From: Enchytraeus crypticus
Taxonomy: Eukaryota > Annelida > Clitellata > Enchytraeida > Enchytraeidae
Reading direction: 5' to 3'
Assembly (NCBI GenBank): GCA_905160935.1
Contig: CAJHZI010000431.1
Span: 2,636,001 to 2,700,000 of the forward strand
Length of the DNA stretch: 64,000 nt
The notes under the pieces were generated by a model that ran no database searches, was not told the origin of the DNA, and saw only the letters and a program-made list of their open reading frames with translations. The position numbers were made by a program, and so were the translations under genes. This document shows positions 56,856-64,000 of the stretch, piece by piece. How positions within the stretch are numbered: position 1 is the stretch's first letter; every line of letters starts with the position of its first letter.

Positions 56856-58611
56856 CACATTATAGTGAAATGATCAACTATGTTGATATCTATCACTTTT
56901 AATACCACATGTTATATCCGTTAGGCAATTTAGTCCATTTTCCGTGTAGCCAGTCCAGTGAATGTCCGAGATTTTACTCTCAGATCAGCGCGGCTGGGAA
57001 TCGAACCCACGAGAGTTCGATTCACCTCTGGGTCTGTCATTTAAAACTTCATGACGTTATCTACACCCTTAACCATTGCGCTATTGAGACATTTGATTGA
57101 CTGCTTGCTTGCTTTTTGACTGACTTACTGATATACATTGATTGATTGATAAATTAATTGATTGATTGCGTCATAGCTTGGGTAGGGGTAATCACAAGCC
57201 CGGACCGTTGATGTGGTTTCACAACATAGGCATGGCTGGGTTCAATGGAGTGAGTGATAAGAAGTGGGAGATGAGAACCCTAGGCGGCATACAAGAAGAA
57301 CTCGGCCACACTCAGGTGATTTGTCATGGTTTTCATGTTTTCCATGATTGTTTCAATTACAATTTCTAGAATATCTTCAGTCAATGAAATAATTGATAAA
57401 TATTTTGTGTACTATTTCAAAAATCATTAGATCACAAATGAACTTCCTTAATATGCTTCATAATTTGCAGTGCAGTTGTTTACCGGAATAAGAATAATGT
57501 AGTTCACGTTGAGAGCAAACCGTATCTTTGATATTTTATTAACTTATGCAGATTCTAATTGATATAATTAATTCAAGTATTATAGCCATGACTACTATTG
57601 CTTAAAGACGGACCCAAATTTACATGAATTATGTAGTTAATATTTTTCAAGACCAAAACAAACGTTCGTATTCCGCAAGAAAGCTCATCATGGAGTAATC
57701 TTTCTGACAACCATACTCAGAATATATACAAGAAAAATGGGACAATATACAGTGTCCCCGATTACCCTACGCATAATTTAAAAACTAAGAAATAATGATA
57801 ATAGCAGTAGGTCAACTGAGCCAGCAAGTTAGTACTTACATGCCTTTTTAAGACTCATTTTGTCTGCTTTACAGGTTTTGACAGGTTATTATCAATACTT
57901 TCCATTATTAATCATATATTTGCTATTGGTGGCGCAAAGTGGCCTCAAGCTCCGATACGTGATTAACCTTCCATGGACCTAACTTTATATTCATCATTTG
58001 CAGACTGACCCTTGTTTTCAACCCAGAATAGTGAATTTACAAAAGTTAAATAAGTTAAATATTCTAATTGAAGTTAAGATTACTGTCATGGAGGCACATC
58101 AGCGTCGTATTATACACTGAATCTAAGCCCTGCTCTTTTTTATCGGTAACTGGACACTTAATATCCTCTAACCTGCGTAGCCGACATGTAGCTCTTTAAA
58201 TATGATGCATTAAAATGTATGAATTATCGTGTATTACATTTACCAAAGCATTATTGAAGTGAAAAATTACAAATTGAGTGTATGTTTCAGGCGGTGATAG
58301 ATATTCTCAAGATAGACATAGAATACTTCGAGTGGGACGCTTTCGAGTCGATGTTTCTCGAAGGTTCTCTGGCTAACGTCAAACAACTGATGTTTGAATT
58401 CCACACGGATGAACTTCTAAAAAAGTTCAGCTTGTCTAAAGGATTCACCTTTTACTGGACGACCCTTAAAGTATTAGAGAGACTTGGCTTCAAGTTTTGG
58501 TACTATGAAATAAATCCCGAGGTGCACTACGTATCTAAATACACGAATAAGGATCGGCCATGTTGCGGCAATCTATACTACATTAACGTTAATCTACTCA
58601 TGCCTTCATAG
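50995..58611 (+). CDS. METTL24-like methyltransferase, type II membrane protein, six exons
   Basis: Exons: 50995-51155, 52598-52795, 55081-55209, 56460-56531, 57177-57315, 58291-58611. Phases close to give 339 residues. Residues 8-26 form a hydrophobic helix ([14 protein letters not shown]) right after the start, so a type II anchor or uncleaved signal is likely and the domain should face the secretory lumen. Later motifs are typical of METTL24/FkbM-like proteins: [39 protein letters not shown] (presumed SAM-binding loop, about 157-170), [19 protein letters not shown], and [15 protein letters not shown] at about 240-254. Substrate of the family is not established. Exons 2-6 are well supported; exon 1 rests on phase match, the TM segment and a fitting donor, and an upstream non-coding exon may end at the acceptor near 50986. 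Introns carry SINEs, a hAT element and AT arrays. An AATAAA lies at 58744-58749. Confidence 0.85.
51245..51445 (+). repeat. SINE tail repeat in METTL24-like intron 1
   Basis: Well-kept copy ending ACCTGCCACCTGGCAGTGCA, where CTGCCA and TGGCAG can pair as a short stem-loop. Very similar to 2265-2490 in reverse. Confidence 0.65.
52333..52555 (+). mobile_element. tRNA-derived SINE, family 2, near-complete
   Basis: A box TAGCGTAGGGG at 52338-52348 fits the tRNA consensus; B box TTTCGAATCCC ends near 52411. The element finishes about 40 bp before exon 2 of the METTL24-like gene, so it sits beside that exon's acceptor. Confidence 0.75.
52836..53049. repeat. (AT)n with GGGGGCC interruptions, then (AG)n
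   Basis: Three AT runs are separated by two copies of AGGGGGCCTAAATTTATA, followed by an AG run. In intron 2 of the METTL24-like gene. Confidence 0.95.
53119..53852. mobile_element. Non-autonomous hAT-like element, 734 bp, intact ends
   Basis: Begins CAGTGGCGGATCCAGG and ends CCTGGATCCGCCCCTG, a 16-bp terminal inverted repeat with one mismatch. GTTATAAG flanks both sides (53111-53118 and 53853-53860), a perfect 8-bp target duplication. No transposase is encoded. It lies in intron 2 of the METTL24-like gene. Confidence 0.85.
54258..54400 (-). mobile_element. tRNA-derived SINE, family 1, reverse copy
   Basis: Plus strand has GGGATTTGAACCCCGCACAT (B box complement) and ends CGCTACTGGCTCCAGCTG. 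It lies in intron 2 of the METTL24-like gene. Confidence 0.7.
54525..54675 (-). mobile_element. tRNA-like SINE, family 3
   Basis: Reverse copy: CTGGCAGCAAGTTTAGATAC, ACTTTGAACCCAGGCCACTT, CTCTAACAATTACGCCATAT. Confidence 0.55.
55785..55980 (-). repeat. ATG-tailed dispersed repeat, reverse
   Basis: TTTAATCCCAGTTTTAGGGC, GGTGCTCACCAACCGAATGC, CCTTTCTGACG. It lies in intron 3 of the METTL24-like gene. Confidence 0.5.
56853..57092 (-). mobile_element. tRNA-derived SINE, family 2, reverse copy
   Basis: Reverse copy with GGGAATCGAACCCACGAGAG on the plus strand (B box complement). It lies in intron 4 of the METTL24-like gene, about 85 bp before exon 5. Confidence 0.75.
57900..58080 (-). mobile_element. 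tRNA-like SINE, family 3, diverged
   Basis: Reverse copy: AAAGTGGCCTCAAGCTCCGA, ACGTGATTAACCTTCCATGG, TTTTCAACCCAGAATAGTGA. It lies in intron 5 of the METTL24-like gene. Confidence 0.45.
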
Positions 58612-58743
58612 TGACTACGGCTTTTTATGATGATTTGTTCCTAGAGAATTACTAGCTTTTGAGAAGTTTGAAAGACTGAAGTTACGATCACTAGAGAACA
58701 GAAAGACTTTGAAGTAGAAAACGTATTAAATAGGTTATGTTGA

Positions 58744-58749
58744 GAATAA
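58744..58749 (+). terminator. Poly(A) signal of the METTL24-like gene
   Basis: AATAAA 133 bp after the stop codon and before the SINE that starts near 58817. Confidence 0.5.
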
Positions 58750-58816
58750 ATAGAGAATAAGTAATATGCGAAGATGCTATATAATGAACATGTAGACTGA
58801 GTAAAACGACTGAGAT

Positions 58817-59290
58817 TGGGTGCGGGATTTAGCTCACTTAGTTTATCTGCGGGTCAATGAACGAAGTTAAGCAATGTCAGGCCGAGCTAGTACATGCATG
58901 GGTGACCACCTTGGAAGATCGAGTGTTGATAGCTTTTAATGAACATATACAGGGTGTAGAAAAGTTATTATTAACTCCGAGCCGGCTGCAATTTCATCAA
59001 GGGTAGCGATTGCTAATTGCCATGGCGAGGAAGGAGAAAATAATAAATACTGAAATAAAAACAGAAAATAAGAAACGAAGTTTTTTAGACGCATGGCGAG
59101 GAAGGAGAATTACTGAAGAAAGCAATGGGAAATCACTTGAGACGCCATATTTGTTCTATGCACAAGGTATGGATAAAGCCTAGCCTTTTTAAAGGTATTA
59201 CCTTGTTGATCTATGGAGTGCTCTTTATGGAGCGGGAAAGCAGACCCTGAGTATATTGAATCTGCCATATGGCAGAACACTGAGGAGGAG
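58817..59290 (+). mobile_element. 5S-rRNA-headed SINE with tRNA-like 5' end, copy 2
   Basis: Positions 58859-58930 read like 5S rRNA: ACGAAGTTAAGCAATGTCAG, GCTAGTACATGCATGGGTGA, CCACCTTGGAAGATCGAGTG. In 5S genes this region holds the internal control region. The segment just before (58821-58850, GCGGGATTTAGCTCACTTAG) looks like the first half of a tRNA with an A box. A body follows (GCCGGCTGCAATT, CATGGCGAGGAAGGAG) and a tail from about 59110 (GGAAATCACTTGAG, GGAGTGCTCTTTATGGAGCG, ATCTGCCATATGGCAGAAC). It lies just past the poly(A) signal of the METTL24-like gene. It is not a functional 5S gene, since the first half is replaced. Confidence 0.7.
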
Positions 59291-59294
59291 AATG

Positions 59295-60500
59295 AGTGAA
59301 TGAATGAATGAATGCCACTAGGCTATTGGCATAAGTCTATAATAATGTATAGCTTACCTGATTCAGAAATGACAGTAATTGATCTGCTTAGTTTATTAAT
59401 TTCATTTATATACCCAATCTTTGCTAAACAACAGTTCAGCAGAGATTCCTGTACGGTGATCAATGCATTAGAATTCTATAAACATATTTCATTTCTCAGA
59501 TGAAGTTTGCATCGCTTGCTTATCGACGATATTTAAATGCATATTTCAATGCAACCTCGAATTTGGTCCCGAGGTCATTAAATTAGACCATTTCTAGGAG
59601 GATGCTATTATTGTAATTTTTAATTGTAAATAATCATTTAGGAATGTGTAAAGATACGCATGTGGACTGGGGGCATCCAATGGTAATTTATTTTGCAGTT
59701 GACCACATTTATGCATCCTACCAATATTGAGTGGTAATTTGAAATTTGTGTGCTTTTCATTGCATATTATAAACATTGTTAGGTGCCCAGTTTTTAATTT
59801 TACATTCTGTAGTTTTATACATCATGCATGTATAATTTTATAAGCGCTTTGTTAGTATTTTGATTGGTGATTCGGTTGAATATATTATTTGCATTTTCTG
59901 TTGTTTTCTAAAACACTTTTCGGCTTGGATTAATGACTTCATGAGGTCTGTATGAACGAATAATAGAGGACAAATCTGATCATAATGGTACATTTATGAC
60001 ACTAAAAAATCATCATTACATATTATGTAAGCGTATATAAGTCGATTGAATTGATCTGCCACTCAGGTACAGAGCAACTAGGTCCTCCAATATTGTGATT
60101 TCTACAGCTATAATATTCTAATTGGCCTAATACTGACTAACTTAATGATAAAATAAACATTCACGCCAGCTTCTCTGTATGTAACTTGATGATTACATTA
60201 GGCTGAGTGTAATTTCATATTTCTATCAATAGTCTATGATTAATTAGTCAGATTATGTTGGGCCACGTCATTTACAACAATTCACACGAATCCACACTTG
60301 ATAAAGGAGAACTAATGCAGATAAACTATACAGAAATGATCGATTAAAATTGTGTTCAATTATTTTCCTTTAGGTTATGTTTTTCAATTTTACCAAACAC
60401 TTTACATTTGAAGGCAAACAATGTTAGCTTACCGCTAAATAAACGCAGGCAAATATAGTTATGTGGGAGAGAGAAATATATTAGAATATTATAGATGTTT
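59295..60500. other. AT-rich spacer, no gene seen
   Basis: Starts with a GAATGAATGAATG run; otherwise featureless. Confidence 0.5.
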
Positions 60501-60504
60501 TTAA

Positions 60505-60725
60505 CTTTAACCAAGAACTGAGGAAGGCAAAGGAAAACGACCACAGAAGAAGCCTTATTATTCTCAATCTATAGGCTGCAATAAGGTTTGGATAAACCTT
60601 AGCCTTTGACGGAGGGATTAACTCGACAATCGATGGAGTGCTCTTTGTAGAGCATGAAAGGCAGCATATGAGTTGAAATATGTACATGTACCTTGGCCCT
60701 GCAACTTTCCTGAACACTAGAGAAA
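60505..60725 (+). repeat. SINE tail repeat, diverged copy
   Basis: Contains GGAAAACGACCACAGAAG, CTATAGGCTGCAATAAGGTT and GATGGAGTGCTCTTTGTAGA in the same order as the other copies. The terminal stem-loop is eroded. Confidence 0.55.
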
Positions 60726-60729
60726 GAGT

Positions 60730-62125
60730 TACATGCTCATGCCATTCTCACTAATGCTTGAGAATTAAGTCTGTCTGTGCGCTATGAAATTTTATGATGT
60801 TCTACACCAAAAAGTTTTACTGTTTTTTGGAAATCTCAGAGACTCAATCTCAATTTTAAAAAGGAAGCTGTTTAATAGGCAATATAAAAATAAAGCCTTC
60901 ATTTCAATTCGTCACCAGGAGACTCAGAATAATGTTTGTTTTGTCTGAGCGTGACACACTGAAATGTCTAAGATTCAGCCCTAAATATCGAAGTAAAAGG
61001 AACTTAAAATATTGCTTCGAAGTACTTGAGTCAATACGACTCTTTTAATTACAAAATCCTTCTTTCATTGAAAAAAGAAAGTCAGTAATGTGTTTTATCT
61101 GTAAGGCGCCATATGGGCAACTTCTTAAATAATACATTTCCTCCCATAAACAATAGTAGCAAGCACTAAACAACCCTTTCATAGGAACACAGAAATGAAA
61201 CAAAGCTTTTCTTGGGTTCTCTACTCAGAATATAATTGAAGATGTCACTTTATTATTCCAACACACAGTTTTAATTCAGATAAAGCGGGTGGTTTCCGTG
61301 AATTCACAATTACTTCAACAATTGTGTAACTAGATTAATGTCACAGAACAATTTCAAACTGCAGGCTGTACAGCGGTTTGAATGTTATTTAAAAAATAAG
61401 ACAAGTATTAAAAAATTATGGCGTTTTACCTACGATGGTGTTTTATCGCTCAGTGTAATAACAACAAGTTTACTCTGCACACTCTCTATATGATAACTGC
61501 ACCGATCAATAATTTGAATAAGAATATACATTAGGTCTTTGTCATATTTTTAATTAAGTATTTATATTTGAAATTATAGCTTTAGCAAAAATGTCGTTGA
61601 GAAGCGAACCTTTACTGATCTTCTTCATTTAATTTCTCAAGGTATCTTTACTTTATACGTCTGTTGGATTTGTCTAAATTGCATTGATTCGGACAAAAAG
61701 CTAACAAGGACAGTGTTTAATTTATATTTTAACACTGAAATCGTTTCTTAATTTAAAAATGCGGGATTGTGTCCTTGATACAAAATGTTCGTATTTACAT
61801 TATTTCGTTCGACCTACATTTGCACGTTTAGAAATGCTTCAAATGCATATCTGATCGAGCATGCTCGAAACAGAAAAAATCATTTATTTACAGACATTCT
61901 GGAATGTGCGGCTATAAGCTTGCAATATTAATTAATATCAACTGCGGCAATAATATGCTAGTTTGTCAATACGCAACCGACGATTACCAGCAAATTTCAG
62001 TTGATAATTAGACAAGTAGATTACAATTTCAACTCATACACGTCTATTACATAATTTCGTATTTATGAAACAACACTGTAATTCGCTGTTTTAATAGTAA
62101 GGTTTGCTGAAACTAGTGCATTTAA
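60730..62125. other. AT-rich spacer, no gene seen
   Basis: No ORF or repeat recognised on either strand. Confidence 0.5.
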
Positions 62126-62127
62126 AC

Positions 62128-62182
62128 TCGTGTGCTCGATGTTGTCACTGACGACAGTAGAACTCTAACTATTTATATTGTC
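62128..62182 (+). repeat. Dispersed repeat (GTGCTCGATGTTGTC family), short
   Basis: GTGCTCGATGTTGTCACTGA and GTAGAACTCTAACTATTTAT; only the core is recognisable. Confidence 0.45.
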
Positions 62183-62439
62183 ATAACTCTACCACTCGCA
62201 TCTTAACAGTTAGTGGGTTTGTATTTTTACGTATCGTGTCTGGGATGATTAATTCAACCACTGGTGCTCAGAAACAAATATTACAAACAGGGACAATGAA
62301 CACTTTCGCGGCTCTTTTATTCTTGATGGCCTCGAAGTAGTCAAACTGCTAATCAATAGGCCTAATTCTTCACACTATTGCTGTACCGTTGCAATATCAG
62401 AATATAGTCTATTTTATATCTTCCCTCGTTTCGAATGCT

Positions 62440-63195
62440 TCCTGGTTTCTTCCATGTGTATCCTGTCCTCTGTCATTTCTTTTTCCTAGACCATATTCCC
62501 CAATTTCATTACATTCTCTCCCTTCACCCAACACCGCCTTTCAATCCCCCATAACTATCACTTGATCTGTGGCCTATTCTCCTTTAATCATTCCTTCTAC
62601 TTTTTCATACATGTACATTTGCTCAATTTCCTCAACCTCTGAGGCTGATGTAGGCATGTAGATTTGAATAAACACCAAATCTACTGGCTCTGCTTTGATC
62701 CGCACTAACATCAGTCTGTCACTGCACTGGAGAACCTTTGTTACTCGTTCACTTAAATTCCTATTCAAAATTATCGCCACACCCTTCTCCATTTTTCTCC
62801 TCCGGAGTATATGATCCTGTACCCATCACTTACAAAATCTCCATTGCCAAACCACCTCACTTCACTCATCCCTAGGACATTTATTTTCCTTTTTTCCAAT
62901 TTCCCTCTTTACATTATCTAATTTTCCCCTTTAACCCATACTCCCCACATTCCATGTGCCCACATTTGTCTTTTTGGGGCCATGAAATGTTCTCTTGGTA
63001 TATCTGTGAGGCAGCCGAGGTGCCGACTGACCGTGAGACCCCCTCCCCATTTAAGGGGTGCAAGGGCTGGGGGCATTCATTTGTGTTGTAATTTGCCATT
63101 TTTTTCTTGGGGATTATGCTTATGACGAGGTGGCCTCTATGCCTTCCTCGGATTCGACTAACATATACTGGGCAGGGGCATCATTCCTTTAGAAA
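62440..63195 (-). pseudogene. LINE 5' end with APE endonuclease fragment
   Basis: On the minus strand the 5' leader is followed by NVGTWNV-like DNA (near 62955), EKNGEGVAI-like sequence, then an open piece GVAIILNRNLSERVTKVLQC, VRIKAEPVDLVFIQIYMPTS, the usual order of an apurinic-endonuclease-type LINE EN domain. Several frame breaks; the rest is missing. Confidence 0.7.
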
Positions 63196-63199
63196 ACTA

Positions 63200-63762
63200 A
63201 AAACTTACCCAATTGTTGTTTTACAAACCAAGCTAATTCATGTTGTGTTACAAAGCAAGCTAATTTCCTTAATTTCTAAGCCAATAATGTGCAATAATTT
63301 ATCAGAGCGTGTAAAGGTGGAGCAAATAAAACAATACAATCTGCATTTGCAAGCAAGCTAATAACAATACTCATTTAATAGCAAAGGCACCAGAGAGAGA
63401 GAGAGAGAGAGAGGCAGAGAGAGTGAGAGAGAGAGAGTGAGTGAGAGAGAGAGCCACTCTACTTATAAAATTGCGAATTTATAATTGGAACAAAAATGGA
63501 GAAATAATACAACCCAGACTAACACCATTTCATATAGAAATTGCTAGAGGTCACAGATTGTCATCTAACGAAAGAGCTTTCATAACGGTACCAGTAGAGC
63601 ATTACATGCATTGCTCCAAAACATTCAACTGCAGACTGAATAATTAATAACTAATAATTACTGTATAATTAGCTCTCATGAAATTTGCCAGGCTTTTACG
63701 TCACTTTGCTGCAACAGATTCATTGGCAAACGAACGAACTGACTTGATTGCATTTACATTGT
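63200..63762. other. Right-end spacer
   Basis: Contains an (AG)n tract and AT-rich sequence; short ORFs at 63107 and 63441 look random. Confidence 0.45.
63393..63453. repeat. (AG)n microsatellite
   Basis: AGAGAG run with GTGAG interruptions. Confidence 0.95.
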
Positions 63763-63880
63763 ACTGTAAGTAGGGCCTATTATAAGTAGGGCACATTGTA
63801 AGTAGGGCCTATTGTAAGTATGACCTATTGTAAGTAGGGCCTATCGTAGATAGGGCCTATTGTATAGTAGGGCTTATTGC
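63763..63880. repeat. 17-18-bp tandem repeat at the right end
   Basis: About seven units of TAAGTAGGGCCTATTG with small changes. Confidence 0.9.
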
Positions 63881-64000
63881 CATAAAAGATTCAAATCAAG
63901 GTCTTCACTCGTCATCAACATGACTTGAAACAGCTAGAAACGAAATGTAAACTAAACTTTACTCATAAGATGCACGTCCGCATATGAAGTAGTTCCTAAA

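Noticed and set aside
58817-58935. Functional 5S rRNA gene
   Set aside because: Only the 3' two thirds resemble 5S rRNA, with many substitutions, and a SINE body follows without a T-run terminator.

Overview
The window is nuclear DNA from an animal, most likely a marine invertebrate. It is AT-rich, has intron-split genes with GT-AG junctions, microsatellites, and many short interspersed repeats with polymerase III promoters. The gene set (NUP35, an AKR1A1-type reductase, a METTL24-like methyltransferase) and the style of the intact reverse transcriptase ORF suggest a lophotrochozoan or similar animal; that placement is an inference. There are no operons, CRISPR arrays or prokaryotic features.

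Layout. 1-6.5 kb: dispersed repeats, a LINE 3' fragment, and the possible 5' exons of an unidentified minus-strand gene that runs off the left edge. 7.27-12.31 kb: one uninterrupted 1680-codon ORF encoding an N-terminal Cys-rich segment, a reverse transcriptase with YLDD, a Cys/His knuckle, a restriction-like endonuclease and a 590-residue tail of unknown function. 13.69-21.13 kb: a complete nine-exon aldo-keto reductase gene of 323 residues. 23.6-24.3 kb: a decayed CR1/Jockey-like LINE 3' end. 25.69-34.38 kb: a complete eight-exon NUP35/Nup53 nucleoporin gene of 405 residues, with a hAT element in intron 1. 35-50 kb: gene-poor, with repeats, microsatellites and an old hAT copy. 50.99-58.61 kb: a six-exon METTL24-like gene of 339 residues, with a hAT element in intron 2 flanked by a perfect 8-bp target duplication. 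58.8-64 kb: a 5S-rRNA-headed SINE, related repeats and the 5' end of an APE-type LINE. The three host genes do unrelated jobs and look independently regulated.

Most unusual signal: tandem duplications that straddle exon-intron junctions recur in the genes. The clearest is in NUP35, where a 65-bp unit (23 bp of intron end plus 42 bp of exon start) is repeated at exact spacing, giving 13 decoy acceptors just upstream of the true exon 7. Smaller arrays duplicate the exon 3 acceptor of NUP35, the exon 6 and exon 7 donors of the reductase, and the putative first donor of the minus-strand gene. Other points of interest are a SINE combining a tRNA-like 5' end, a 5S rRNA segment and a LINE-like 3' stem-loop; two hAT elements with 8-bp target duplications; a LINE derivative keeping only its two ends; and the reverse transcriptase ORF. 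All exon models were built by hand from reading-frame continuity and splice motifs; no alignment or transcript data were available.
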